From: Ruminococcus flavefaciens
GTDB taxonomy: Bacteria; Bacillota; Clostridia; Oscillospirales; Ruminococcaceae
DNA length: 54,823 nt
NCBI GenBank assembly: GCA_902762855.1
Contig: CACWPR010000005.1
Coordinates: 1 to 54,823, forward strand
Reading direction: 5' to 3'
Shown here: piece after piece, positions 35,410 through 44,613 of the stretch
Position numbering within the stretch: the first letter of the stretch is position 1
Layout of the letters: every line of letters begins with the position of its first letter
Notes under the pieces: model-generated
The model's input: the letters and a program-made list of their open reading frames with translations, nothing else
Told to the model about the DNA's origin: nothing
The model's database searches: none
Position numbers and translations under genes: made by a program

Positions 35410-37311
35410 ATGGCCGATAAAGAAACCAAAAAGAAACCCAAGCCGGATAAAGCGGCTGAGTCTCCAAAGCCTGAAAAAGCAAAGGAGCTGCCGGAGCAGG
35501 CTGACAAGGACACTGAAACTGAGGCTCCTGCTGCGGAGGAAACTGCTAAGGAGGCTGCCGCTTCTGCAGAAGATGCCTCTCCAACACCTGCCGCCGCTGA
35601 TGCTGCACCTGTGTCCCTCAAGGAAAAGCTGAAATTATTTGGCGATAAGTACGGCAGCAAGGCTGTCACATTCGTTTCATACCTGATACCGATAGGCATA
35701 TTCCTTGCTGTGATAGCACTTATGGTGTACTATATCACTGTAGCCTACAAAAAGGAATTCCACGCTGACTGTACCGATACTATCATATGGGCCAATGCGT
35801 CTATAGAAGGCGGGGCTGTCTATGACAAGGACTTCACATATGCTTGTTTCCTTCCATTCGGAATGAATGTCATAATGCAGCCGCTGATAGGTATATTCGG
35901 ACTCTCCATGAAGGCTCACATCTGGGGCATGATGAGCTATTTCATACTGCTCACCGGCTTCTTCTGCCTGATGCTCAAGGAGATGCACTGGGACATCCGT
36001 GCGATATGTCTGGCCGGCTCAGCAATGCTGGCAATGACAGTCTCCTCTCAGAAGCTCAGAGAGATATTCTGGCAGCATACTATTTACTACACCCTCGGCA
36101 TACTCTTCATTGTAATAGGACTGTTCATGTACTTCCACTTCCTGAATCTGTCCGACAAGCACCGCAAACTGAAACCGCAGAGTCAGAAAAGCAATATAAA
36201 CTTCCTGCGGATGCTCATTACATTTGTATGCCTTTCTGTATTCATCATGCTCACTGCAACTGATGGTATCTCAGCACTTTCAATATTTGCAGTGCCCTTC
36301 GTAGGAGCTGTATTTGCTGAGTACTTCGTTGATACAGAGAACAAGCTGGTCTGCAAGAAAAGCGTCCGCACCCTCCTTTCTATCGGAGTATTCGGACTTA
36401 TGATAATCCTCGGCGGCAAGCTCAACGCTCATTGGATGGGCGATATGAAGGCCGGCTATCAGGATGCAAACTCAGTTTATTCACCCATGAATACCTGGAC
36501 TGACCACGTTCACTCATTCCCCATTGCATGGCTCAGGCTCAATGGCGTTGAGGACATGGGCGGTCAGAGACTTGACGAAAAAGAAGGATTCACAAATCTC
36601 ATCTACATTGCCGCAGCACTCATCCTGCTGGTACTTCCCATAATCGCAACATTCTTCTATCCTAAGTTCAAGGGTGCAAAGGACGCACGTATGCTCAGGA
36701 TAATGGTATGGATGCACTGGGCATCATCAGGCATAGTTCTCATGGGCTACATCATTGGTGTTATTTCCGGTGCTGACTGGAGAATAACTCCTGTTATCGG
36801 AACATCTCTCATACTGTCCATATTCTTTGTACATTGGGCAGTTGCTAACAAGACCTCCGCTTCCAGAGTCATCGCAGTTCTTTCCATACCGATAATCATG
36901 GTATCTATCATGAACATGAAGGAACTGAAAAAGATGCCAAAGGACGGCTACAAGGAGAACAACCTCTTCGGTATAGCTGAATTCCTGGAGGATGAAGGCC
37001 TTTCCTACGGATATGCGACATTCTGGAATGCCAACTCCATTACACTTATCTCTGACTCAAAGGTAAAGGTCCGTGATGTAAACATCGACCAGAACGGTGT
37101 AACAGAGAGAGACTACCAGTCCTCAAAGAATTGGTACAAGGACCAGGAGGGACAGGAGGATTACTTCCTGCTGACCAATCCCCCTGAGTACCAGACTCTC
37201 CTCGACATCCAGAGTCCTCTTCTCAATGAGGCTATCGAGACTAAGTCAGTGTTCGTCAACAACACTGAGTACAGGGTACTGGTATTTGACCACAACATAA
37301 TCTACAATTAA
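35410..37311 (+). CDS. Multi-pass membrane protein, GT-C glycosyltransferase-like
   Basis: 633 residues: a soluble Lys/Pro/Glu/Ala-rich N-terminus (about 1-80), then 10-12 membrane segments and an extracytoplasmic C-terminal domain (about 525-633). The first outside loop reads HADCTDTIIWANASIEGG, then YDKDFTYACFLPFG, which recalls the acidic first loop of GT-C (PMT-like) glycosyltransferases that use polyprenyl-phosphate sugars. This is inference; I recognise no named family. AAAGGAAG precedes the ATG. Its pairing with GtrA, a proposed flippase for the same lipid-linked sugars, supports the idea. A strong terminator follows. Confidence 0.7.
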   Translation: MADKETKKKPKPDKAAESPKPEKAKELPEQADKDTETEAPAAEETAKEAAASAEDASPTPAAADAAPVSLKEKLKLFGDKYGSKAVTFVSYLIPIGIFLAVIALMVYYITVAYKKEFHADCTDTIIWANASIEGGAVYDKDFTYACFLPFGMNVIMQPLIGIFGLSMKAHIWGMMSYFILLTGFFCLMLKEMHWDIRAICLAGSAMLAMTVSSQKLREIFWQHTIYYTLGILFIVIGLFMYFHFLNLSDKHRKLKPQSQKSNINFLRMLITFVCLSVFIMLTATDGISALSIFAVPFVGAVFAEYFVDTENKLVCKKSVRTLLSIGVFGLMIILGGKLNAHWMGDMKAGYQDANSVYSPMNTWTDHVHSFPIAWLRLNGVEDMGGQRLDEKEGFTNLIYIAAALILLVLPIIATFFYPKFKGAKDARMLRIMVWMHWASSGIVLMGYIIGVISGADWRITPVIGTSLILSIFFVHWAVANKTSASRVIAVLSIPIIMVSIMNMKELKKMPKDGYKENNLFGIAEFLEDEGLSYGYATFWNANSITLISDSKVKVRDVNIDQNGVTERDYQSSKNWYKDQEGQEDYFLLTNPPEYQTLLDIQSPLLNEAIETKSVFVNNTEYRVLVFDHNIIYN

Positions 37312-37318
37312 GGAATAG

Positions 37319-37349
37319 AACAGGCGCACGTACAGTGCGCCTGTTTTTT
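37319..37349 (+). terminator. Terminator of the GtrA operon
   Basis: Perfect 11-bp stem AACAGGCGCAC/GTGCGCCTGTT (37319-37329, 37335-37345), 5-nt loop, T-run. Confidence 0.93.
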
Positions 37350-37359
37350 ATACGGATAC

Positions 37360-37387
37360 AAAAAACGGGAGGCTGTAAGGCCTCCCG
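37360..37387 (-). terminator. Terminator of the solute-binding protein gene
   Basis: CGGGAGGC/GCCTCCCG stem (37366-37373, 37380-37387) with a T-run on the minus strand (complement of 37361-37365). Confidence 0.9.
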
Positions 37388-37410
37388 CTGTTTTATCCTG
37401 CGGATACTTC

Positions 37411-38859
37411 TTAATTGAACTTGGATATTTCCTCAGTGATAACACCTGTCCAGGCATCACGGAGAGCTGCCCAGGAGTCAACGGCCTCGCTGCCTTCAAG
37501 GAGTGCAGATGTGAGGTTGTTCATAACTCCTCTTGTCTCGTATGTGTACTCGCCGTCGCCGTACATTCTCTCGCCCATACCATAGCCGAAGTCGAACATA
37601 GGACTTGTGTTTGAGGGGTCAAGGTAGGACTGGAGAGCGTCGTACTGTTCCTCAGTGATAACGCTTCTGAGCAGGCCGTTTGCTGTTCTGTCCTCGATAA
37701 GAGCCTTTGCCTTTGCGTCTGCACGGAATGATTCTTCAGTAGCAGCCAGTCTCTCGCACTTGATGTATGTAGCAACAGCCTCACCGTGCTTGGAGCCCTT
37801 TACCAGCATTCTTGCGCCGTAGTTGCAGCAGAGATAGTACTCATCAGCATCAGGAGCCTTGGGGAAGGGAACTATCATAAGGTCCATGCCCTCGTTGTTG
37901 GCATTTGATGCGCCCAGTGCCCAGTCAGCCATTGCGAAGAAGAGCGTGGACTGGTCATCCGGGAAGTAGCCTATCCACTCGTTTCTGTAGAGCTGCTTCT
38001 TAGCTATCTCCTGCATAAGGAGCTCAGCCTTTTCTATCTCAGGGTCGTCGATATTGTTGACGAACTTGCCGTCCTCATAGTTGATAACAGTGTGTCCGGT
38101 GGACTGGATTATAGCCTGGCCGAACCAGCCGTTGATACCGTATCTGGTCTGACCGGAAGGAGCGTTTGCAACGAAGGTATCCATCATTTCCATGAAGGAA
38201 TCCCAGTCCCACTTGCCTTCCTCATAGAGCTCATAGGGGTCATCAAGACCTTCAGCCTGCATCATTTTGCGGCTGTATGTTATGAGCAGGGGGTCAGAGA
38301 TAGAGTAGGGTACAACATAGTGCTGACCGTTATACTCAAACATATCGATAACGTCGGACATATCATCCCAGAGGTCGGAATCTATCTCCATGGTATCGAA
38401 GTAGGGGTCGAGTGCGTCGTACTGCTGCTTTGAAACACCGTTAGGAACAGCGTCCCACTCATAGGGGAACATATCGACCTCATCGCCGGCCAGTATCATA
38501 TCAGCCAGTTTGGAGAATTTCTGGTCAGAGGAGGTGCTTACGTAGTTTATCTGTCCGCCGAAGTAGTCCTCGAAGAGGGTGAGGGCAACGGAGCGGTCGT
38601 TCTTTCCGCTGGGGTTGATGTCGTAGTCAGCCAGCCAGGTGATAGTCATATTGGGGTCAGAGCCCTTTGAGGTCTTTGTGAGACCAAGGTCAGCGGCTGC
38701 GTCGTTATCGACGTCAACGTCGTCATCGCCCTTCCATGCCTCGGTAGTAGCCTGTACAGCATCGTCTGTGGAGCTGCTGTCAGAGCTTCCGCAGGCAGCA
38801 ACGGACATCATGGATGAGAGTACGATAAGTCCTGCCAGGACTCTTTTAAGATTCTTCAT
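37411..38859 (-). CDS. Sugar ABC-type solute-binding lipoprotein (orphan)
   Basis: 482 residues. The signal peptide ends in a lipobox with lipid-modified Cys23 (SVAACGSS), followed by a Ser/Asp/Thr linker to about 60. The rest is a family-1-like extracellular solute-binding fold: MTITWLADYDINPSG, VDMFPYEW, LLITYSRKMMQAEG (near 192), EEGKWDWDSFMEMMDTF (near 212) and MADWALGASN (near 305), as in sugar-binding proteins. No permease or ATPase gene is near, so it must serve a transporter encoded elsewhere or act as a sensor. GAAAGGAG precedes the ATG; the unit has its own promoter and terminator. Confidence 0.88.
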   Translation of the reverse strand: MKNLKRVLAGLIVLSSMMSVAACGSSDSSSTDDAVQATTEAWKGDDDVDVDNDAAADLGLTKTSKGSDPNMTITWLADYDINPSGKNDRSVALTLFEDYFGGQINYVSTSSDQKFSKLADMILAGDEVDMFPYEWDAVPNGVSKQQYDALDPYFDTMEIDSDLWDDMSDVIDMFEYNGQHYVVPYSISDPLLITYSRKMMQAEGLDDPYELYEEGKWDWDSFMEMMDTFVANAPSGQTRYGINGWFGQAIIQSTGHTVINYEDGKFVNNIDDPEIEKAELLMQEIAKKQLYRNEWIGYFPDDQSTLFFAMADWALGASNANNEGMDLMIVPFPKAPDADEYYLCCNYGARMLVKGSKHGEAVATYIKCERLAATEESFRADAKAKALIEDRTANGLLRSVITEEQYDALQSYLDPSNTSPMFDFGYGMGERMYGDGEYTYETRGVMNNLTSALLEGSEAVDSWAALRDAWTGVITEEISKFN

Positions 38860-38918
38860 AGTAAAAAACTCCTTTCTTGTTAACGCAGGTGAGAGGGTCT
38901 GCGTATCGGGTCAATCTT

Positions 38919-38948
38919 ATTATACAACAAAAACGGCGCTTATGTCAA
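38919..38948 (-). promoter_or_regulatory. Promoter of the solute-binding protein gene
   Basis: On the minus strand: -35 TTGACA (38948-38943), 18-nt spacer, -10 TATAAT (38924-38919). Confidence 0.85.
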
Positions 38949-38978
38949 TAAAATTTTGGTTACATTTCGTAAAAAGCA

Positions 38979-39011
38979 CAAAAAATCAGGGACGTCCTGA
39001 AACGTCCCTGA
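38979..39011 (-). terminator. Terminator of yloU-yloV
   Basis: TCAGGGACGT/ACGTCCCTGA stem (38986-38995, 39002-39011), 6-nt loop, then a T-run on the minus strand. Confidence 0.9.
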
Positions 39012-39018
39012 AAAGCCG

Positions 39019-40674
39019 TTATTCAACTGATATTATGTAGTAGTAAACAGGCTGACCGCCGTTTACGAGCATTACCTCCAGCTTGTCACCGAATTTGCCC
39101 TGCATGAATTTTCTGAGCTCCTCGGCATTTTCCTCGGTGACATCTGCACCGTGGATGAGGGTAACGTAGCTCACATCGCCCTTAGCCAGCTTTTTGGTGA
39201 GCTTGTAGGTGGCCTTGTTGATGTCCTTCTCTGTGAAGGAGAGCTTGCCGTTGTCGAGTGCGAGTATCTCACCCTCCTTGATAGCGTGTCCCTCGAATTC
39301 GGAGTCACGGGCAGCAAAGGTTATGAGACCTGTGGAGACCTTCTCAAAGGCACGGGTCATATTTATACGGTTCTCGGCAAGTCCCTGGGACTCGTCGAAG
39401 GCCAGCATAGCAGAGATGCCCTGGGGGATGGTCCTTGTCTGGAGGACGCATACCTTCCTGTCAGTGAGCTTGACTGCCTGTTCAGCGGCCATGATTATAT
39501 TCTTATTGTTTGGCAGCACGAATACTGTCTTTGCAGGAGTTTTGAGTATAGCCTTGAGGATGTCGTCAGTAGAGGGGTTCATAGTCTGACCGCCCTTTAC
39601 AACAACGTCAGCGCCAAGGTCCTTGAACATAGCCTCCAGACCGTGACCTGCGGCAACAGCCACAAAGCCGAAGTCCTTTTCGGGCTCAGCGGGAGCGAAT
39701 CCCTCCTCCTCGGCGGCCTTGGCCTCCTTGACCTTGTTCTCGTGCTGTATACGCATATTCTCTATCTTTGGACGGGGGTCATTGATGAACCAGCCGAACT
39801 CAAGTCCCTTCTGGATTGCAAGACCCGGATTGTCGGTATGAACGTGTACCTTGATTATCTCGTCGTCGTCAACTACGACAACGCAGTCACCGATAGTTTC
39901 AAGGTAAGCTCTGAGCATGAACACATCAGGGCAGTTCTCCTTCTTTTCCAGCATGAACTCTGTGCAGTAGGTGTAGTTTATCTCCTCATCGTACTCGCTT
40001 ACAGCGGTGCGGAAGGAATCGACAGTTACCTCAGCAGCGGGAGCTTCGTTCGGAACGGCAACAGCTCCGCCTTCAAATACAGCAGTCATAGCACGGAAGA
40101 TGATGACCAGGCCCTTTCCGCCGGCGTCAACTACGCCTGCCTTTTTGAGCTGAGGGAGCATCTCTGTGGTCTGTGCAAGAACGTTCTCAGCCTCGTCACA
40201 GACATCGTGCCAGAAGATCACATCATCGCTTGTGGAGAGTGCGGACTCCTTGGCTTTAGCGGCGGCAGCCTTTACGACAGTGAGGATAGTACCCTCAACA
40301 GGCTTCATTACAGCCTTATAAGCGGCCTCCACACCGAGCTGGAGAGCGTTTGCGAAGTCATCGCAGCCCGCCTCTGTGCAGCCGGCAAGTCCCTTGGATA
40401 TTCCGCGGAAGATAAGGGACAGGATAACACCGGAGTTTCCTCTTGCACCTCTGAGAAAAGCAGAAGCGGCCTTGGAAGCTACCTCTGAGGCAGTTACCTT
40501 GTCGTCCAGTCTTCTGAGCTCAGCAACAGAATTGCCTATCGTCATAGACATATTTGTACCGGTATCTCCGTCGGGAACGGGGTAAACGTTGAGTTCGTCC
40601 ACTTCACGTTTCCTGTTATTTATGGTTATCGCAGCCGAGATGACTGCGTCTCTGAGCATTGCACCGTTTATCAC
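39019..40674 (-). CDS. yloV: DAK2-domain protein, fatty-acid kinase subunit FakA-like (YloV)
   Basis: About 551 residues. The N-terminal DAK2 ATP-binding domain carries VYPVPDGDTGTNMSMT (metal/ATP site, near 30) and FLRGARGNSGVILS (near 75). The C-terminal half is the FakA-type domain seen in YloV. Known: FakA phosphorylates fatty acids held by DegV-type FakB proteins; no fakB is nearby. I take GTG 40674, 8 nt from GGAGG. A GTG at 40704 is in frame but its only purine site is too close. It follows yloU, the usual order. Fatty-acid kinase activity is by homology. Confidence 0.88.
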   Translation of the reverse strand: MINGAMLRDAVISAAITINNRKREVDELNVYPVPDGDTGTNMSMTIGNSVAELRRLDDKVTASEVASKAASAFLRGARGNSGVILSLIFRGISKGLAGCTEAGCDDFANALQLGVEAAYKAVMKPVEGTILTVVKAAAAKAKESALSTSDDVIFWHDVCDEAENVLAQTTEMLPQLKKAGVVDAGGKGLVIIFRAMTAVFEGGAVAVPNEAPAAEVTVDSFRTAVSEYDEEINYTYCTEFMLEKKENCPDVFMLRAYLETIGDCVVVVDDDEIIKVHVHTDNPGLAIQKGLEFGWFINDPRPKIENMRIQHENKVKEAKAAEEEGFAPAEPEKDFGFVAVAAGHGLEAMFKDLGADVVVKGGQTMNPSTDDILKAILKTPAKTVFVLPNNKNIIMAAEQAVKLTDRKVCVLQTRTIPQGISAMLAFDESQGLAENRINMTRAFEKVSTGLITFAARDSEFEGHAIKEGEILALDNGKLSFTEKDINKATYKLTKKLAKGDVSYVTLIHGADVTEENAEELRKFMQGKFGDKLEVMLVNGGQPVYYYIISVE

Positions 40675-40766
40675 AGTAAAGTCCTCCAATTCATACCGCC
40701 GCACACCCCTTGCCGGCGGATACAGATATGATTTCTACAGGGATACTGAGTTTCCTTATCCTGCTA

Positions 40767-41126
40767 TCATGTAGTCATGTCATCGACGAACACGTTGACT
40801 TTGTGAACATCGACTCCGACAGCCTCTTCAACAGTGAATGTCACCTTGTGAATGATGCTGCTGACTGCGGCAGTGATATTTGTGCCGTAGGACACTTTGA
40901 TGTGGAGGTCGATAATGAGACCGCCGTTCTTATCGGTGCGGATAGCCACACCCTTCTGCTTTCTGTATGCCTTGCCGAAGGTAACGGCGGAGGCAGCGGA
41001 ATGGAAGGTATTTACGCTGCATACATCAGCGACGCCGAAGCAGTCTGTGACAGCGTGTCTTACTATCTCAGTGAGATAATTTTCAGATACAGATATCTTG
41101 CCGATATGGTTTTCAAAGCCTACCAT
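40767..41126 (-). CDS. yloU: Asp23/Gls24 family envelope-stress protein (YloU)
   Basis: 119 residues of the Asp23 family: GKISVSENYLTEIVRHAVTDC, FGVADV, GVAIRTDKNGGLIIDLHIKV (a beta-alpha-beta core) and a C-terminal helix HKVTFTVEEAVGVDVHKVNV with the characteristic final strand. Known relatives act at the cell envelope or in alkaline stress, and yloU-yloV pairing is conserved. AAAGGAG precedes the ATG. Its promoter is at 41185-41213. rpmB, often divergent here in Firmicutes, is absent. Confidence 0.9.
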   Translation of the reverse strand: MVGFENHIGKISVSENYLTEIVRHAVTDCFGVADVCSVNTFHSAASAVTFGKAYRKQKGVAIRTDKNGGLIIDLHIKVSYGTNITAAVSSIIHKVTFTVEEAVGVDVHKVNVFVDDMTT

Positions 41127-41184
41127 AAACTATCACTCCTTTGGCTTGTGTCATTGAACGGTCTGTCCGACCGCTTTCTGTAAC

Positions 41185-41213
41185 ATTATATCACAGTTTT
41201 TTCTGATTTACAA
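41185..41213 (-). promoter_or_regulatory. Promoter of yloU-yloV
   Basis: On the minus strand: -35 TTGTAA (41213-41208), 17-nt spacer, -10 TATAAT (41190-41185). An inverted repeat (CGGTC/GACCG) lies in the leader. Confidence 0.7.
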
Positions 41214-41335
41214 TAGCAACGGGAAAAATTTTCTTGCTTTTCAGCGCAGAACAGGCATCTGGTGGGCATAATGCCTAAAATACAGGTGTTTTGATTAAGA
41301 AAACATTACATTCCGGAAACTTTTTGATATTTTAC

Positions 41336-41364
41336 TTGAAAAGAAGAAGATGTGATGCTATAAT
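41336..41364 (+). promoter_or_regulatory. Promoter of the two lipoprotein genes
   Basis: -35 TTGAAA (41336-41341), 17-nt spacer, -10 TATAAT (41359-41364). Confidence 0.8.
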
Positions 41365-41430
41365 GTAAAAGTACGATAGGGACTATTCAGGGGCCCGGTC
41401 ACTCTCCGGCCACCGAAAGGAGTATTAATT

Positions 41431-42402
41431 ATGAAAAAAAGGTTAGCAGCTATACTTGCAGCTTGTATGGTATTCGCCTGTGCGGCAGTATCATGCGGCG
41501 ACGATGACGACGACGATACTTCCACAAAGAAAAAGACATCCAGCTCATCTGCATCCTACGAGGACAATGACGACGATGCCGATGATGACGATGATGACGA
41601 TGAAGAAGAGACAACAGAGAAAACAACTGACGAGGAAGAGCCTGCGACAACAGCTAAGAAAACTACAGCGAAGCCCGATGATGAAGGCGGCAATGAGACG
41701 ACTACAACAAGAGCAAGCTCCGGCGGCAGCGTTACAGGCGGAGGCAGCGTATCAGCTCCCGAAACTCCAGTAGGCGGCGACCTGACTGGTATGTGGCGCT
41801 ACTCTGAGGACGACGATGAGACAATATATATGGACTTCTCCGCTGACGGAAAGGGCTCCGTATATGCTGACCTCACATCTATCATGTTCTTTGAGAAGGA
41901 CGGCAGTTTCTACATGGAGGGAATGGAATTCCCGAAGGAGGACGTTTCCTTCGACGGAAAGACTATAAAAGTATCCATGTCTTCCGAATTCCTTGGACTT
42001 GAAGATGACGGCAACGAGGACATGGCAGAGCTTCTCAGCTCAGGTGTACTGGTACTCGAAAGGACCGGCGCAGCTGATGCCACCACAATGGACGGCGAGT
42101 ACAGACTTGCAGGCGGCCTTTTCAGCAGTCTGCTCATGGAAGAGTATGAAAGTAACAGCGATATGGCCGGCATGGAGATGCTCTGTGTGATAGAAGGCGA
42201 GAACCTTGGACTCAAGCTGGACAATATGTTCAGATACAGCACATCCGGCACTGAACTCAAAATCGAGGGCGGCGGAAGTGATCTGTTCAGCGACATTGAA
42301 GGTGAGAGCTGCCAGTACTCGGTTTCCGGAGATTCTCTCTTCATATATGTTGAGGACTCTGATGAAGTCGTAGAAATGACCCGTACTTCATCGATGTGGT
42401 GA
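41431..42402 (+). CDS. Secreted lipoprotein with Asp-rich stalk and beta-rich domain
   Basis: 323 residues. The lipoprotein signal ends in AAVSC with lipid-modified Cys22, followed by a run of six Asp and a long Asp/Glu/Lys/Thr/Ser-rich stalk (about 23-115). A compact beta-rich domain follows, opening DLTGMWRYSEDDDETIYMDF (lipocalin-like 'G-x-W' start) with a repeated second half from about 210 (GEYRLAGGLFSSLL). No enzyme motif. GAAAGGAG precedes the ATG. The next gene encodes a shorter relative; both are probably attached to the outside of the membrane. Function unknown. Confidence 0.8.
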   Translation: MKKRLAAILAACMVFACAAVSCGDDDDDDTSTKKKTSSSSASYEDNDDDADDDDDDDEEETTEKTTDEEEPATTAKKTTAKPDDEGGNETTTTRASSGGSVTGGGSVSAPETPVGGDLTGMWRYSEDDDETIYMDFSADGKGSVYADLTSIMFFEKDGSFYMEGMEFPKEDVSFDGKTIKVSMSSEFLGLEDDGNEDMAELLSSGVLVLERTGAADATTMDGEYRLAGGLFSSLLMEEYESNSDMAGMEMLCVIEGENLGLKLDNMFRYSTSGTELKIEGGGSDLFSDIEGESCQYSVSGDSLFIYVEDSDEVVEMTRTSSMW

Positions 42403-42472
42403 TAAAGAACAGCAGAACACCGGATATATTCCGGCGTGATATATATCAATAAGCGATAAGGAGAATATTTCA

Positions 42473-43135
42473 ATGAAAAAACTTACAGCATTATTTATGG
42501 GCTGCATGATGATCACAGCTTCACTGGCATCCTGCGGAGATTCTGACGACGGCGACAGCAAGAGCAGCAAGAAGAAGAGCGATCCTCTTGCAGGAAGCTG
42601 GAAGATGGAGGATGAAGAGTCCGGAATGGAACTCGTTATGGTGTTCGATGACGGAAAGATGGACATGGAAATGGACCTGAGCCCTGCTCTCAAGTTTGAA
42701 GGCGAGGACTTTATTCTCAGCGGTGAGAATGTTGGCTCTGATTACGTTTCTTTCGAGGATGATAACCTCGTTGTAGACCTTCAGGGCATGGAAGTAGTAA
42801 ACATGAAGTGCGAAGAAAAGACCGGCGATAACTACGACGGCACTTACACTGACCTCGGCGGACTGATGTTCGATTCATTAGGCGAGGAAATGGGCGAAGA
42901 GATGATGGACTATGCCAAGGTACGCATCGAGGACGGCAGCTTCATACTCCAGTTCAATGACGTTTGCGACTACGAGATCGAGGACGATGACACTGTTATG
43001 CTCAAGAATCCTCCTGCAACCTTAGTAGGAGAGGACGGCAAGACAGAGTCTGAAATGACCTATAAGGTAGACGGCGACAAGCTGGACCTCACAAGCGAGG
43101 ACGGCGAGACAGAGACACTTACCAAGGTAAAGTGA
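42473..43135 (+). CDS. Secreted lipoprotein, paralogue of the preceding gene
   Basis: 220 residues with lipid-modified Cys21 (SLASCGDSDD), a short Asp/Ser/Lys stalk (about 22-38) and a beta-rich domain starting DPLAGSWKMEDEESGMELVM, the same 'L-x-G-x-W' opening as its neighbour; a second module begins at about 120 (YDGTYTDLGGLMFDSLGEEM). Both parts recall lipocalin-like DUF5640-type domains, by pattern only. AAGGAG precedes the ATG, 70 nt after the first lipoprotein, so they are probably co-transcribed after duplication. Confidence 0.8.
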   Translation: MKKLTALFMGCMMITASLASCGDSDDGDSKSSKKKSDPLAGSWKMEDEESGMELVMVFDDGKMDMEMDLSPALKFEGEDFILSGENVGSDYVSFEDDNLVVDLQGMEVVNMKCEEKTGDNYDGTYTDLGGLMFDSLGEEMGEEMMDYAKVRIEDGSFILQFNDVCDYEIEDDDTVMLKNPPATLVGEDGKTESEMTYKVDGDKLDLTSEDGETETLTKVK

Positions 43136-43227
43136 ACCCGGAGGTGCGTATATAAAATGGACGGCGTCCCGGACGGCAGTTCAAACCATGATCATCACCG
43201 GCTGATATGCAGAACGGAGGGTGCGGT

Positions 43228-44556
43228 ATGACCGGAAAGATCATCGTGCTTGCTGCACTTCTGGCTGTATACAGCTTCCTGGAGCTCACAGAGGCAGCGT
43301 CAGCGGCAGTGAGCGACAGCAGACTTGAAAAACTTGCGTCAGGCGGAGAGAAAAGAGCTGTAAGGCTCAAAAAGCTGCTGGACAGACCCGTGAGGTTCCT
43401 CGGAGCCATACGTACAGCAGCCGCTCTCACCGGACTGACAGCCGCCTCTATGGCAGGAGCCTTTTTCTCCAGAGCTCTGGCATCCCTGCTGGATAAGGTG
43501 GATACAGGTGCGTCCTGGGTGGCGCTTACTGGAATATCGGCCTTCATCGTGGCTCTTGCTGCGGTGACGGTTCTCATCACTTTGGGCAGACTGGTCCCCA
43601 GAGGACTTGCTGCCAAGGACCCGGAAAAAACAGCTCTCAGGCTCAGCAGACCGGCAGGATGGATAACAGCGCTGTTCACACCGCTGTCTGTACTTCTGCG
43701 GCTCCTTTCAGACGGCATCCTCAGACTCTTCGGAGTTGACCCCAGAGCTGCCGATGATACGGTGACGGAAGAGGAGATACTCATGATGTCCGATGCCGGA
43801 GCAGAAAAGGGTACTATAGATGAGGACGAAAACCGGATAATCAAGAATATCTTTGCTTTTGACGACCTTACCGCAGAGCAGGTCTGTACTCACCGGCCGG
43901 ATGTTTCCGTGCTCTGGAGCGAGGACAGCACCGAGGTCTGGGAGGAGACTATACACCGTACCAGACATTCGTTTTTCCCTGTATGCGGAGAGAATGTTGA
44001 CGACGTTATCGGCGTCCTGGATGCGAAGGACTACTTCCGTCTGGACGGCAGGAGCAAAGAGAATATAATGAAAGATGCTGTGAGCGAGCCATATTTCGTT
44101 CACGAAAATATGAAGGCGGACAGGCTCTTCGAGCAGATGAAACAGAAGGGCGCTGCCCACTTTGCCGTAGTCGTTGACGAGTACGGCGGAATGACGGGAA
44201 TAGTCACTATCACAGACCTTGTGGAGGAGCTTGTGGGAGACTTTGCGGACGATGAGTCTGACGGTCCTGGAGCAAGACTTGAAAAACTGAGTGAGAATGT
44301 CTGGAGCATACCGGGCATAACATCAGTGGGAGAGGTCTGCGAAGAACTTGATATAGAGCTCCCGGCTGATAAATACGATACCTTCGGCGGCTACGTTGTA
44401 GCTGAGCTGGGGCGCATACCGAAAAACGGAAGTCAGGTCGCTCTTGATGCTGACGGTCTCCATATCGAGGTCCTTGAAGTGGTGCACCACCGCATCGAGC
44501 TCTGCCGGGTGGAGGTCCTGAAAACAGAAGAGCCTGAGACTGAAAATGAAGAATAA
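43228..44556 (+). CDS. CNNM/CorC-type membrane protein with CBS domains
   Basis: 442 residues. The N-terminal DUF21-like membrane part (about 1-170) has about four hydrophobic segments. Two CBS domains follow, about 190-250 and 260-320 (VYGR-type loop replaced by THRPDVSVLWSEDS; KGAAHFAVVVDEYGGMTGIV and TITDLVEELVGDF), and a CorC/HlyC domain at about 335-430. Relatives export Mg2+ or Co2+. The membrane part looks divergent, and transport cannot be assumed. I chose the ATG at 43228, preceded by GGAGGG; an ATG at 43207 would include that site. A strong terminator follows. Confidence 0.87.
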   Translation: MTGKIIVLAALLAVYSFLELTEAASAAVSDSRLEKLASGGEKRAVRLKKLLDRPVRFLGAIRTAAALTGLTAASMAGAFFSRALASLLDKVDTGASWVALTGISAFIVALAAVTVLITLGRLVPRGLAAKDPEKTALRLSRPAGWITALFTPLSVLLRLLSDGILRLFGVDPRAADDTVTEEEILMMSDAGAEKGTIDEDENRIIKNIFAFDDLTAEQVCTHRPDVSVLWSEDSTEVWEETIHRTRHSFFPVCGENVDDVIGVLDAKDYFRLDGRSKENIMKDAVSEPYFVHENMKADRLFEQMKQKGAAHFAVVVDEYGGMTGIVTITDLVEELVGDFADDESDGPGARLEKLSENVWSIPGITSVGEVCEELDIELPADKYDTFGGYVVAELGRIPKNGSQVALDADGLHIEVLEVVHHRIELCRVEVLKTEEPETENEE

Positions 44557-44580
44557 GAGCGGCATTTGCCGCTCTTTTTT
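44556..44580 (+). terminator. Terminator of the CNNM-type gene
   Basis: AGAGCGGCA/TGCCGCTCT stem (44556-44564, 44567-44575) with a T-run. Confidence 0.92.
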
Positions 44581-44613
44581 GTTTGCGGAGGGTCACGGCA
44601 TAAGATAGTATGA

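Noticed and set aside
39151-40488. 445-codon plus-strand frame opposite yloV
   Set aside because: yloV has clear DAK2 motifs on the other strand. This frame is a Leu/Val/Ser-rich shadow without domains.
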